Assembly (NCBI RefSeq): GCF_002091955.1
Contig: NZ_MKKY01000070.1
Coordinates: forward strand, 62,001 to 126,000
DNA length: 64,000 nucleotides
Source: Rhodococcus sp. 1168
GTDB taxonomy: Bacteria; Actinomycetota; Actinomycetes; Mycobacteriales; Mycobacteriaceae
Reading direction: 5' to 3'
Within the stretch, counting starts at the first letter, position 1. Each line of letters opens with the position of its first letter. The position numbers and the translations under genes were made by a program. This document shows, piece by piece, positions 27,848 through 36,866 of the stretch. The notes below the pieces were generated by a model. The model saw only the letters and a list, made by a program, of their open reading frames with translations. It made no database searches and was not told the origin of the DNA.

Positions 27848-28908
27848 GCCGGACCCATCCCGTCGGGTGCGGTGAGCATGCTGATGCGCTGCGCATGCAG
27901 GTGCGTCATCGAACGATTCAACTTCTCCGCAAGATCGCGGCCCGACAGGTGAATATAAGTCAGCGTCGACTCGGTGGAACGGTGCCCAGCGAACGTTGCG
28001 ATCGCATGCAACTCCCAACCCATTCGCGCCAGGTCAGTCAGACACAGGTGTCGGGTTGAATGCGTGGAGAACTGCGGAACATCAGCAGTCAACGCGACCC
28101 GCCGCACCACCTTCGACCAACTCCACAAGCTCAGCGGCTCACCATAATTGCGCCGTGACTCGGACAAGAACAGCGGACCCCGGGCGCGGCTGATCCTGGC
28201 CCGATGGGCGAGGTAGCCCGACAGCAGCACCCCAGTCGCCGCCGAATACGGCACCACCCGCTCCCGACGGGTCTTGGTCGTCTCCGCCCGCACCCGCAGC
28301 ACGCGGTACGCGGGATCGAGATCGTCGGTGCGCAGCGAGCACAACTCCTCACGGCGCAGTGCCGAATCATAGGCCAGCGCCAGCATCAGCCGGTTACGGA
28401 TCGGCTCGAGCCGAAACTTGTCAAGCAGTTGCAACCACTCGGCCTCACCGGGAATCCACGGCAACTTGACCATCCGCGGGACCAGCGGCCGGGGTTGTCC
28501 ACCGAAGTGCCGGCCCGGCGTGTAACGCCCGCGACCGACCGGATTGGACTCACGTACCCCCTCCTCGACCAGAAAGCCGTAGAACAACCGCACCGAAACC
28601 AGCCGCTGCTGCAGCGTCGCGTTCGCCAGACCCGAACCTGAATCCAACGCAACAACATTGGTACCGCGCTGACTCGGGCGAGTCCGCAACTCCCTGACAA
28701 ACAAGGCGATGTGGGCCCGGGTGGCGGCAACCGGATCGACGTCCTCGCGCTCACAGACCAGCAGATACTCGGCCAAGCCGCGCGCATACGCGTCGATCGT
28801 GCGCGGCGCCCGCCCCAGATCGGTCCAGATCTGCAACCATTCGGCCGCCCGCTCGTGCCGGCGCAGGACCGGCCACTTCTCCTCCAAGATCATCGACACA
28901 GTCAACAT
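27844..28908 (-). CDS. Tn554 TnpA-like tyrosine recombinase
   Basis: A 354-residue tyrosine recombinase. An N-terminal SAM-like DNA-binding domain (about 20-110) is followed by the catalytic domain with the Arg in DSALRREELCSLR near residue 190, HSTRHLCLTDL near residue 285 (His and Arg) and AGHRSTESTLTYIH near residue 315 (second His/Arg and Tyr). Size and tandem position with the larger recombinase match TnpA-TnpB of Tn554-like elements. Both appear intact and could still act. They lie inside a broken IS3 orfB. Confidence 0.88.
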   Translation of the reverse strand: MLTVSMILEEKWPVLRRHERAAEWLQIWTDLGRAPRTIDAYARGLAEYLLVCEREDVDPVAATRAHIALFVRELRTRPSQRGTNVVALDSGSGLANATLQQRLVSVRLFYGFLVEEGVRESNPVGRGRYTPGRHFGGQPRPLVPRMVKLPWIPGEAEWLQLLDKFRLEPIRNRLMLALAYDSALRREELCSLRTDDLDPAYRVLRVRAETTKTRRERVVPYSAATGVLLSGYLAHRARISRARGPLFLSESRRNYGEPLSLWSWSKVVRRVALTADVPQFSTHSTRHLCLTDLARMGWELHAIATFAGHRSTESTLTYIHLSGRDLAEKLNRSMTHLHAQRISMLTAPDGMGPA

Positions 28909-29032
28909 GGCCTCTCAGCTCGTGGTGACACCGCGGGACGAACAACCGACCCTCGGTGTGATTCCACGTAACTAATAAGTACACGAACCCCTGTCAGGTA
29001 TGAATGTTTAGTGGGGGTACCGCCCAGCACGA

Positions 29033-29457
29033 AGTGCTTGGGGGAATGTCGCCCACGAATTCGACCCCTGGCTGATCGGCAGTGAAATCCCGCGTGACCA
29101 GGTCCGGCACCGCGTCGTCGTCACCGGATTGCGTGGTCGTCCGAAACGAACGCGGCTGACACGGGACGAGTTCGTGTTCACGCATGATCGAGCGGACCAA
29201 TTCCGGGGAACACTCGACGCCGACGGCGCGTAGGTCGGCATGGATACGCCGATACCCGTAGGTACCGTGTGCCGCGTCGAAAACACTCGAACCTGCCCCG
29301 CCAAAGCATCTCTACGCTTCGAGGTCGCTGACTGTGGCCTGCTGCGCCCATGGTATAAACCTGAGGTCGACACCTCGAGCCAGCGGCAACGATCGACGAC
29401 GGGTACGATCGCGGAGTCGTCAGCGACAAAGGAATCGATGAACTCGTACTTCGCCAC
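29033..29457 (-). pseudogene. IS3 orfB 5' fragment, frameshifted
   Basis: Begins with GTG at 29457 (AKYEFIDSFVADDSAIVPV), typical of IS3 orfB, then shifts frame near 29290 where an extra T appears in a T run. Coding continues in another frame (YGYRRIHADLRAVGVECSPE, then LVRSIMREHELVP) up to VEFVGDI, where the inserted recombinase DNA begins. It overlaps the orfA stop at 29457-29459, as usual for IS3 elements that use programmed frameshifting. Confidence 0.8.
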
Positions 29458-29746
29458 TACCGTGGCTCCCGCGCGAAGTACGAGGCTACCGTTTTCAAAA
29501 CTGCTTCCTCGGAACGAGTTTCACGAACTTCCCGTTCGAGTTGGTTCAGGCGTGCTCGTTCGGTCAGAGTGAGTTCACTGCCTTCGCCGCCGTGGGTGTC
29601 GCGATACTTGGTCAGACATCGGCGCAGGCTGTCGTCACCGACCCGTACGTCTTGGCGACTGCACTGATCGGCTTGGACAACTCGATAACCTCACGGCACA
29701 GTTCACCCTTGAACTCGGCCAAGAACGATCGCCGTGATCTGCTCAT
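29457..29746 (-). pseudogene. IS3 orfA remnant, frameshifted
   Basis: Starts SRSRRSFLAEFKGELCREVI, a helix-turn-helix transposase orfA. A single-base deletion in a G run near 29640 moves the frame; downstream codons then read DDSLRRCLTKYRDTHGGEG and end with a leucine-zipper-like stretch (LTERARLNQLEREVRE). Inactive. Confidence 0.75.
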
Positions 29747-29819
29747 GCTCGTCTGACTCATTTCAGTAGATCACCATTCTAAGCGAGTCCACTGTCCGAA
29801 ATCCCTGGGCCGATCACGG

Positions 29820-31334
29820 CTACAGTCCGACCCCATCCTCCATCTTGTCAGCGGTATTCCACTCGGGCAGGTCGGAAGCAGGCGCCCACGTCGAATGTGT
29901 TCCGCTCGACACCCGCTCGGGTAGACGCACCCGGGCAATCGGACCATCACTCAATCGTTGCGCATCGAATACCAGGCATTCCGAGATGTCCTTGTTCATG
30001 TCGGAGACGATGGTGATGAGGTAGCCGTCGTCTTCGCTCGTCGAACCGATGCGTGGAGCCATCGCGGTTTCACTGCCGTAGATGCCTTCCCCGAAGGAAT
30101 AGGACTCTTCCTTACCGGTCAGGGTGTCGTGCTTGACCAGTCCGCTGAACAGGAACCATCCCGGAACCGCCTGTGCTGCATAGGTGTACCGATGCTTGAT
30201 GCCCCCGTGGTTGGCATTGATCATACCGAATTCGGTCACCAGATCCGAAAGATGTCCTTCCCGAGTCGTTCCCGTTCGCATGTTCAGTCGCCAGCGATGC
30301 AGACGCGTTCCCATCCGTTCCTGTGACAGGAAGCGGAATGCACGTTGATATGCAGAACCGACACCGTCGTCCACCGGTTCGGGGTTCTCCTCGTAAAATC
30401 CGTCGAGGACAATTTCCTCCCCCTCCTCGTAGGCGTTGACGAAGTGCAGCACAAAAGTCGGATCTGCCTCGAACCACTTGATGTCAGAGGTGTTTCCCCG
30501 TCTGGGCACTACCGCGATTCGTAAGGGAATGTCGGGATAGAAGCGGGTGGCATGCTTGCCTTCAGCGAGCGCCTCCGGGATCCAGAAGAGCGGGCAGTCA
30601 TTGAGGATTGCATAGTTCTCGGTGAATGCCATGTCGTGCGGTAACCGCGGCCCGGGCAACGGAATGTCGATGTAATGCACCAGCTGCTCCGCGGCGTCGA
30701 CGACGCCGTAGTGCATGTACGGTTCATCTTTGCTGTAGTTGAAGAACAGCATCTCGCCGGTGCGCGTATCGATCTTAGGATGCGCCGATACCCCGACATC
30801 GGAGGGGAATTGACCGTTCCAATCCGCCTTACCCAACGTTTCCAGGGTGGTGGGATTGAGTTTGTAGAGGTCACCGCACTGGTAGAAACTGGTGAGCGCG
30901 ACACCCGCGTGCAAGCTCACATCCGTGCTGGAAGAATCCTTCAGCCGCCCGCGCGCACCCCAACCGTCCTCACGAATCGACTTGTTCGGATTGCCTACGA
31001 TGCCGGTCCACAGTGGTCCACCGGATTCCTGTTCTGCCAGAAATCCATCAGTCTGGACAAACCGATTGCGGTAGAACACCGCTCCGTCACGAAAACCGAC
31101 AACATGAACCATTCCGTCACCATCGAACGGATGGTAGTTACCCAAGGAAGGATGGACCGGGTTCTCGGTATTTCGTAGATAAACCCCATTCAGATCTGTC
31201 GGAATCTCGCCTTCGACCACCAAATCGGTTGCCGACCACTCGGTGGTTTGCGGACGCCACGGACCAGTGCGGTACGGGTGATCGTCATCGTCCGGAATCG
31301 TGGACAGAACGCGGCCCAGAACTTCGATGTCCAT
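29820..31334 (-). CDS. Carotenoid-oxygenase-family dioxygenase (CCD), operon A
   Basis: A 504-residue non-heme Fe(II) enzyme of the carotenoid cleavage/lignostilbene dioxygenase family, which cleaves C=C bonds of carotenoids, apocarotenoids, stilbenes or aryl-propenes. The four Fe-binding His are visible in SAHPKID, LPHDMAFTENY, VLHFVNAY and SGTHSTW. FDGDGMVH near residue 70 is also a family motif. The ATG at 31334 has an AAGGAG site. It is the last gene of a five-gene operon with an LLM oxidoreductase, two thiolases and an acyl-CoA ligase. A paralogue lies at 48470-49945. Substrate unknown. Confidence 0.9.
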   Translation of the reverse strand: MDIEVLGRVLSTIPDDDDHPYRTGPWRPQTTEWSATDLVVEGEIPTDLNGVYLRNTENPVHPSLGNYHPFDGDGMVHVVGFRDGAVFYRNRFVQTDGFLAEQESGGPLWTGIVGNPNKSIREDGWGARGRLKDSSSTDVSLHAGVALTSFYQCGDLYKLNPTTLETLGKADWNGQFPSDVGVSAHPKIDTRTGEMLFFNYSKDEPYMHYGVVDAAEQLVHYIDIPLPGPRLPHDMAFTENYAILNDCPLFWIPEALAEGKHATRFYPDIPLRIAVVPRRGNTSDIKWFEADPTFVLHFVNAYEEGEEIVLDGFYEENPEPVDDGVGSAYQRAFRFLSQERMGTRLHRWRLNMRTGTTREGHLSDLVTEFGMINANHGGIKHRYTYAAQAVPGWFLFSGLVKHDTLTGKEESYSFGEGIYGSETAMAPRIGSTSEDDGYLITIVSDMNKDISECLVFDAQRLSDGPIARVRLPERVSSGTHSTWAPASDLPEWNTADKMEDGVGL

Positions 31335-31376
31335 AACTGACACTCCTTCGATCAACAGAATGTACGAAAGTTGCAA

Positions 31377-32366
31377 CTAAGCAGAGTTGTTCGGAAAGAG
31401 ACCGGCAAGGCTGCGCAATGTTCGCTCGCCAGCGGGGTCTGCGTCGGTGGCCGAGGGCAGAAACACGATATCGTCCACTCCAGCGTCGATATACGCCTCG
31501 ATTCGCACCCGTGCCTGATCCCTGTCGCCGATCACACTGACGGCTGCAACCAGCTCATCAGGAACCCTGGCGAGAAGATCCCTCGGATGCGGACGGGTTC
31601 GGGCGTAGGCCACCACATCCCGGAATCCTGCTCGCTCGAACATCTCCGAATACCCTGGCGCAGCCAAGTACCCGACTACGGCGCGCCGAATCTGGTCGAT
31701 GGCAGGCTTGCCCACATCCACCGCGGCAGACAACCAGACGGCAACCCGCGGGCACGGCCGGTCCAGTGCCTCTGCTTCTCTACGCAGGTCCGAGATCAAT
31801 TGCCGCGCAGTTTCGACGCTCACCAGGTTAAGGACCATCCGATCCGAGTATCGCGCTGCAGTACGAATAGCCGAGGGCCCGAATGCGGCCACCGTCAAAC
31901 TCGATCTCGGTGGAGGAAGCCGCAAGCGGTAACCGTGACTGCGCACCACTTCGCCGTCCAACGAGGACTTTTCACCGTCAAGCAATGGACGCAAAGCCCG
32001 AGCCGATTCCGCGAGGGCGCGCGCCGAGCGAGTCCGGGACCGGCCATGCCACTCCTCCACCACAACGTGACTCGACGTCCCCAACGCCACGTCGACGGTC
32101 CGTCCGGACAACGATCCAACAGACGCGACGCCCATGGCGATCATCATCGGATCGCGCACGGCGACAGCAAAAGGCCCCAGGGTAAGGCTGATCCGCTCGG
32201 TATGTGCCGCCACCGCCATGCCGAGGGCGCACGCGTCGTAGGTGGCCATCTCGCCGATCCACAGAGCCGGGAATCGCAACTCGTCGGCCAGGGCGGCTGT
32301 CTCGAGCGCCTCCTCGGCTGGGCGGTCCTGCCACAGTCCGAGCGAGACTTCCAGACGCGTGTTCAT
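31377..32366 (-). CDS. LLM-class F420/flavin-dependent oxidoreductase
   Basis: A 329-residue luciferase-like enzyme. It shows LWIGEMATYDA near residue 36, VDVALGTSSHVVVEEWHG near residue 90 and SVIGDRDQARVRIEAYIDAGVDDIV near residue 275. The family includes F420-dependent reductases and FMN-dependent monooxygenases; the pattern is nearer to the F420 group. Its start overlaps the thiolase stop (32363-32366) as ATGA, and the CCD gene follows after 42 bases. A role in oxidising or reducing the CCD substrate or product is inferred from the operon only. Confidence 0.85.
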   Translation of the reverse strand: MNTRLEVSLGLWQDRPAEEALETAALADELRFPALWIGEMATYDACALGMAVAAHTERISLTLGPFAVAVRDPMMIAMGVASVGSLSGRTVDVALGTSSHVVVEEWHGRSRTRSARALAESARALRPLLDGEKSSLDGEVVRSHGYRLRLPPPRSSLTVAAFGPSAIRTAARYSDRMVLNLVSVETARQLISDLRREAEALDRPCPRVAVWLSAAVDVGKPAIDQIRRAVVGYLAAPGYSEMFERAGFRDVVAYARTRPHPRDLLARVPDELVAAVSVIGDRDQARVRIEAYIDAGVDDIVFLPSATDADPAGERTLRSLAGLFPNNSA

Positions 32367-33580
32367 CGGACACCTTCGAGTAGTACTGCCGATCCCAGTC
32401 CGGCCGCACCGCTGACCGCCGCCACACCGTAGCGACCACCGGACCGGTTGAGTTGCTCCGCGGCCTGGCCGACGAGAATGGCACCCGTCGCTCCGAAAGC
32501 ATGGCCCATTGCGATGGTTCCGCCGTTGACATTGAACCGCTCGTCGCCGAAGCGCAGCTCACGCTGAATCTTGAGGCACAGCGCGGAGAATGCCTCGGCG
32601 AACTCGACTACATCGAGATCATCGGGCGTATGACCCGTCCGTTCCAGCACCCGTTCAATTGCGTGCTGCCCCGCGTGCAGCATGCGAACAGGATCCGATC
32701 CCGAACTTGCCGCACTGACCACCCGGGCATGCGGGGTCAGTCCGGCGCGTTGCGCAGCCTCGACCGTTCCGATGACCACCATCGCGGCGGCATCAGCGAC
32801 GGACGGCGATGTGCCGCGCGTGTGCAGATGCCGAATCTCCCCCAGTTCGGGGAGGTGTCGCAGCGCCAAAGCGTCCTGACCCGATGCACCCAGCTCGGCG
32901 AATGCCGGTGGGAGATCTGCCAGCTGCTCGGCGGTGACCGAGGCTCGCACGTGCTCGTCGTGATCCAACGCCACCGCGCCCGCACCGTCGAGAACGGGCA
33001 TGACGGTCGAATCGAAGAACCCGTAGGCCCACGCAGCGGCAGCGCGATGCTGCGTCCGTACCCCGTAGGCGTCGAGTTCTTCACGTTCGTAGCCGCCTTC
33101 GGTCGCGGCAATGTCAGCGGCGATACCCATGTGAACGCTGCCGATGGATTCGATGACGTCGTTATCAGCCCACAGCGGCCCCTTGTCGGCGAACATCGGT
33201 ACGGAAGATGTGGATTCAACTCCGCCGGCAATCACGAGGTCTGCCTGACCCGAGCGCACCAGCGCCGAGGCAACCGATACCGCATCGATGCCGGACGCAC
33301 AGAAACGATTGACCATTAAGCCTGGAATATGTTGGGGCCAGCCAGAAGTGAGAATTGCGGTACGGGCGATGTTTCCGCCCTGCGGCCCCACCTGAGTGGC
33401 GGAACCAAGGACAAATTCGTCGACAACGGTTGGGTCTAGACCCAGCCGCGTCACCAAACCGTTCAACAACTGCTCCACCAGTTGCAGTGGAGTTGTGCCG
33501 GCTAGACCGCCCGATGCCCAGGACTTCCCGCGCGGGGTTCGGAGAGAACCGAGGACAAAGGCTTTGCGGTCGCCACTCAT
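32363..33580 (-). CDS. Thiolase-family acyltransferase lacking the second catalytic Cys
   Basis: A 405-residue thiolase. The nucleophilic Cys is in NRFCASGID near residue 95, and the catalytic His in GGTIAMGHAFGATGA near residue 355. The NEAF loop reads AEAFSAL, with Ala for Asn. The C-terminal CxG loop reads SGAAGLG, so the acid/base Cys is Ala. These changes question normal Claisen thiolysis and suggest acyl transfer, hydrolysis or another C-C reaction. It overlaps both neighbours by 4 bases. It shares the missing Cys with the operon B thiolase at 44981. Confidence 0.85.
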   Translation of the reverse strand: MSGDRKAFVLGSLRTPRGKSWASGGLAGTTPLQLVEQLLNGLVTRLGLDPTVVDEFVLGSATQVGPQGGNIARTAILTSGWPQHIPGLMVNRFCASGIDAVSVASALVRSGQADLVIAGGVESTSSVPMFADKGPLWADNDVIESIGSVHMGIAADIAATEGGYEREELDAYGVRTQHRAAAAWAYGFFDSTVMPVLDGAGAVALDHDEHVRASVTAEQLADLPPAFAELGASGQDALALRHLPELGEIRHLHTRGTSPSVADAAAMVVIGTVEAAQRAGLTPHARVVSAASSGSDPVRMLHAGQHAIERVLERTGHTPDDLDVVEFAEAFSALCLKIQRELRFGDERFNVNGGTIAMGHAFGATGAILVGQAAEQLNRSGGRYGVAAVSGAAGLGSAVLLEGVR

Positions 33581-34815
33581 CGGACGCCTCTCGTCACCAC
33601 GGTGGACACGGCGGTGGTGAACGACCCACCGATATTGACCGTCAATGCAGTACGCGCACCGTCGATCTGGTGTTCACCGGCCCGCCCCGTCACCTGTTTT
33701 GCGGCGTCGAGAACCATCCGCACGCCGGTGGCGCCCACAGGGTGCCCGTTTGCGAGGAGGCCGCCGCCCGGGTTGATCGGCAAGCTGCCATTGCGACCGA
33801 TTACCTCTTGTGTGACGGCTTGACCGCCCTTGCCCGGAGCCGCCACACCGATATGTTCGAGCGTGACCAAACCGTTGATGGTGAAACAGTCGTGAATTTC
33901 CGCCATATCAAGGTCTTCCACGCCCGCGATACCGGCGCGCCGGTAAGCATCCTCCACGGCACCGCGCAGATGCGGGAACATGTAATCGGCGTCGGCGCTC
34001 TGCTCCAACTTGTCTGCGAGCAGCAGCGTCGCAGTCCGATGCCCGAAGCCCGCGATATTCGCTTCGTCTTCGAGTGTGCGGCCATTGCGCTCAGCCCATG
34101 CCTGAGCAAACTTGGGCCCGGCAAGGATGACTCCCGCTGCCCCGTCGGTAATCCGGCCGCAGTCCGTCTTACGAAGCAGGCCTTCCACGACCGGATTGAC
34201 GTCGCCATTCTCGTCGAACGAACCTTCCGGAAAGTCCCAATCACGCGTCTGAGCAAGATCATTGGTAGCGCCGTTACCAAATGCGATCTCGGCAAACCGC
34301 CCCAACTCGACATGATCCAGTCCGTAGCGCCGGTCGTACTCGGTCGCGATCTCGGCAAAGAGAGCCGGCCACGGGAAGGTCGCATCTACTGCCTCACGGC
34401 CCGCCCAGGCTGCCGAGCCCAGGTGTTCGGCAGCTGTCTGCGCCGAAACGTTGCGCATCAATTCGACGCCGACCACCAGGGCCACGTCGTAGCGTCCGGA
34501 CTGAATGTCGGCGCAAGCCGCCAGAACGGCCGTGCCACCCGACGCACATGCCGCCTCGTGGCGAGTGCTCGGCACTCCGTCCAACCCCGGCTCAGCTGCG
34601 ACTACCATTCCGCCGAGCTGTGCCTGACCGGAAAATAGTTCTCCGGCAAGGTTTCCCACATGGATGACTTCCACCTCTGTCGCGTCGACTCCGGCGTCGG
34701 ACAGTGTGGCCGGAAGGATCTCCGCGAACATGTCGAAGAGACCGAGTCCCTCCTTGGTCCAGTTACGAGCAAAATCGGTCTGGGTTCCGCCCAGGACGTA
34801 AACGGGGTCAGTCAT
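33577..34815 (-). CDS. SCP2-type thiolase
   Basis: A 412-residue thiolase of the SCP2/SCPx type. The nucleophilic Cys is in HEAACASGG near residue 90, HDCFT near residue 300 provides the second Cys typical of SCP2 thiolases, and NPGGGLLANGHPVGATG near residue 345 has the catalytic His. The C-terminal CxG Cys is absent, as expected for this type because HDCF supplies that role. SCP2 thiolases often act on branched or methylated 3-ketoacyl-CoA. It lies 12 bases after the ligase gene and overlaps the next thiolase by 4 bases. Confidence 0.88.
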   Translation of the reverse strand: MTDPVYVLGGTQTDFARNWTKEGLGLFDMFAEILPATLSDAGVDATEVEVIHVGNLAGELFSGQAQLGGMVVAAEPGLDGVPSTRHEAACASGGTAVLAACADIQSGRYDVALVVGVELMRNVSAQTAAEHLGSAAWAGREAVDATFPWPALFAEIATEYDRRYGLDHVELGRFAEIAFGNGATNDLAQTRDWDFPEGSFDENGDVNPVVEGLLRKTDCGRITDGAAGVILAGPKFAQAWAERNGRTLEDEANIAGFGHRTATLLLADKLEQSADADYMFPHLRGAVEDAYRRAGIAGVEDLDMAEIHDCFTINGLVTLEHIGVAAPGKGGQAVTQEVIGRNGSLPINPGGGLLANGHPVGATGVRMVLDAAKQVTGRAGEHQIDGARTALTVNIGGSFTTAVSTVVTRGVR

Positions 34816-34827
34816 CGGACCTTCTCC

Positions 34828-36552
34828 TTAACTCTTGGACGCACTCGACGAAACTGTGGCGACCATCGTTCGAAGGTCACGCTTGGCGACCTTCCCGACA
34901 GGATTTCTCGGCAATTCGTCGAGCACGGTCAAGGATTCGGGCAGTTTGTAGGCTGCAATATTCTGTGCGCGAAGGAAATTCAGGATGTCGTCGAGTGTGG
35001 GGTCGACGTCGCCGGAAGCCACGATCACCGCTGCGACGCGCTCGCCCATTTCCGGATCGAGAATCCCGATCATGGCGGCCTCGGCCACCGCTGGATGTCC
35101 GGCCAGCATGGATTCGAGCTCGGCCGGTGAAATGTTCATACCGCCGCGCACGATCAGATCCTTGGCGCGGTCGACATACTGGAGGTACCGCAGATCGCCG
35201 GTCTCGTCGGCGACGTACTGAAAAATGTCGCCGGTCGCGAAGTATCCCTGCTTGTCGAACGGGTTCGACGATGCCGTTCCCTCGAGATATCCCGCGAAAA
35301 CCTGAGGCCCCTTGATTCGCAGTTCTCCGGGCACACCCGCTGTGGTGATCTCTTCCTCCGTCGCGAGATCGACCAGTCGATTGTCCATCCCGAGCGACGC
35401 GGTGTTGTCCCAGGTGTGGTCGGGCGAACCGAACCGCGGGAAGTAGACGGCACGACGGCCAAGCTCCGGCACGGTTACCTGGTCACCGACAAGGCACGTG
35501 CCCTCGTTGGAGCCGAAGCAGTTGTTGATCTCGATATCGAAACGTTCTTTGTACTCCCCGATCATGTGAGGAGACAACGGAGCCGAGCCTGAGCCGATGA
35601 CGCGGACGCTGTCGAAAACACCTGCGGACGCCGCGTCGCTTGCGAGTGCGCGGGTCAGTAGCGCGGGCGGTGCGACGGTGTACGTGACTTTGCGCTGCAT
35701 CAACTGGCCGAAGAAGGTAGGCGCATCGAACGGATGATGCTGCACCAGCGTCGCACCGGTCATGAGCCAGGGCAGGAACATGCCGGCAATTCCGGCCATG
35801 TTGACCATCGGAAAGGGGTTGAGCAGCACGTCATCTCGCGTGAGAGCAGCGGCAGATACGCTCCCCATGGCGGAGCCGTACCAGTCGTTGGCACACCGCG
35901 GAACTGCCTTGGGCGTCGACTCCGTACCCGATGTCCAGCAGATCGTGACGCAGTCGTTCGGATCGGCGGTGAATGTGGTGCGGTGCTCGCGCAGAGCGCT
36001 GAAATCAGTGACGTCTGCCGATGCTGCTCCCATGTCCACGGCGCCGGCCGGGAGGTTGTCACCGAATGCGAACACTGTCGTAAGGCTGGGGACACTGCTC
36101 TTGACCGTCACGGCCGAGTCGACCAGCCGGTGACTGCCAACGCGACTGACCGTCACGAATGCACGGAACTTCGCGAGCTCGGCTAGCTGTTCAAGCTCGT
36201 ACTCGCGGTACTGGACGGGCAGAGGCGAGGCGATGGCGCCGATACTGGTGATCGCGAGCAGCGCCGCCGAGAGCTCGACCGAGTTGGGCAACTGCACGCC
36301 CACTACGTCGTCAATACCGATTCCTGCGTCCAACAGCGTGACCGCGAGTCGATCTACGAGGTCTGAAAGCTCCGCCCAGGTGAGTTCTCGCGGCGGACCG
36401 TCAGTGATGGCGGCCCGATTTGCCGGGTCGACGATGGAAATGGCATCGGGTTGCGCTGCGACGTTCTTTGCCAGCAGCAGGTCCCACGATTCCTGCCCCC
36501 ACAAGCCGGCTCGGGTGTACTCGTCCACCGTCGTTTGAGGATGCAATCTCAT
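34828..36552 (-). CDS. AMP-forming acyl-CoA ligase, operon A
   Basis: A 574-residue adenylate-forming enzyme that should activate an organic acid with ATP and CoA. The phosphate loop is CWTSGTESTPKAVPR near residue 200, the A5 motif FGSNEGT near residue 350, the A7-A8 region GDIFQY and RAKDLIVRGGMN near residues 450-475, and the catalytic Lys in PVGKVAKRDL near residue 555. The ATG at 36552 is chosen since the longer frame has no good site. It is clearly paralogous to the ligase at 46233. It is the first gene of operon A; a motif shared with operon B lies 111-130 bases upstream. Confidence 0.9.
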   Translation of the reverse strand: MRLHPQTTVDEYTRAGLWGQESWDLLLAKNVAAQPDAISIVDPANRAAITDGPPRELTWAELSDLVDRLAVTLLDAGIGIDDVVGVQLPNSVELSAALLAITSIGAIASPLPVQYREYELEQLAELAKFRAFVTVSRVGSHRLVDSAVTVKSSVPSLTTVFAFGDNLPAGAVDMGAASADVTDFSALREHRTTFTADPNDCVTICWTSGTESTPKAVPRCANDWYGSAMGSVSAAALTRDDVLLNPFPMVNMAGIAGMFLPWLMTGATLVQHHPFDAPTFFGQLMQRKVTYTVAPPALLTRALASDAASAGVFDSVRVIGSGSAPLSPHMIGEYKERFDIEINNCFGSNEGTCLVGDQVTVPELGRRAVYFPRFGSPDHTWDNTASLGMDNRLVDLATEEEITTAGVPGELRIKGPQVFAGYLEGTASSNPFDKQGYFATGDIFQYVADETGDLRYLQYVDRAKDLIVRGGMNISPAELESMLAGHPAVAEAAMIGILDPEMGERVAAVIVASGDVDPTLDDILNFLRAQNIAAYKLPESLTVLDELPRNPVGKVAKRDLRTMVATVSSSASKS

Positions 36553-36866
36553 CGCTGTGCACTTCCTTCTCGGGAATCGTCCGCAGAATCTGGACAAGGA
36601 GCTGGGAACACGGTTGCCGACATCACAATCGCTTGTCCCGAAGATTAGCGCCTTGATCCAATTACTTCAATACCCATAGTTACTCGGGCTACGCTTGCGG
36701 ACTTTCGAACGACTTATGTGGCTTATCTCCAAATGAGCCCGCCAGAATGACAGGCCTCCTGCTCCATGAGAGGATCACCATCACTTCGTTTACGAGAGTG
36801 ATACCTGTGTCGGAGGCATCGGCGAGCCGGTCGAACACAGGAACGGAGGTTTGCAATGATGAAGCC
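36553..36866. promoter_or_regulatory. Divergent control region, operon A / HxlR regulator
   Basis: A 314-base gap with no gene. It holds the 20-bp motif at 36663-36682 that is shared with the operon B/C control region. The local AT content is higher than in the flanks (36655-36682). No convincing -35/-10 pair could be fixed. Confidence 0.5.
36663..36682 (+). promoter_or_regulatory. Shared 20-bp motif (copy 1)
   Basis: TACTTCAATA-CCCA-TAGTTA. The same 16 fixed bases with a 4-base spacer occur on the minus strand at 43015-43034. Relative to the first gene of operon A and to paaN-like operon B the motif has the same orientation. It is a likely binding site for one of the HxlR regulators encoded next to it. 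Confidence 0.6.

Larger units (their letters stand above)
25291..29802. mobile_element. IS3-family element interrupted by a Tn554-like recombinase pair
   Basis: Terminal inverted repeats ATTTCGGACACTGGA (25291-25305) and TCCACTGTCCGAAAT (29788-29802) match at 14 of 15 positions. Inside are IS3 orfA (29457-29746), the first part of orfB (29033-29457) and a later part of orfB (about 25300-25484), all on the minus strand and all damaged. The orfB halves are separated by 3.5 kb that carries two tyrosine recombinases. The element is a nested composite and the IS3 part is inactive. No target-site duplication was identified. Confidence 0.8.
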
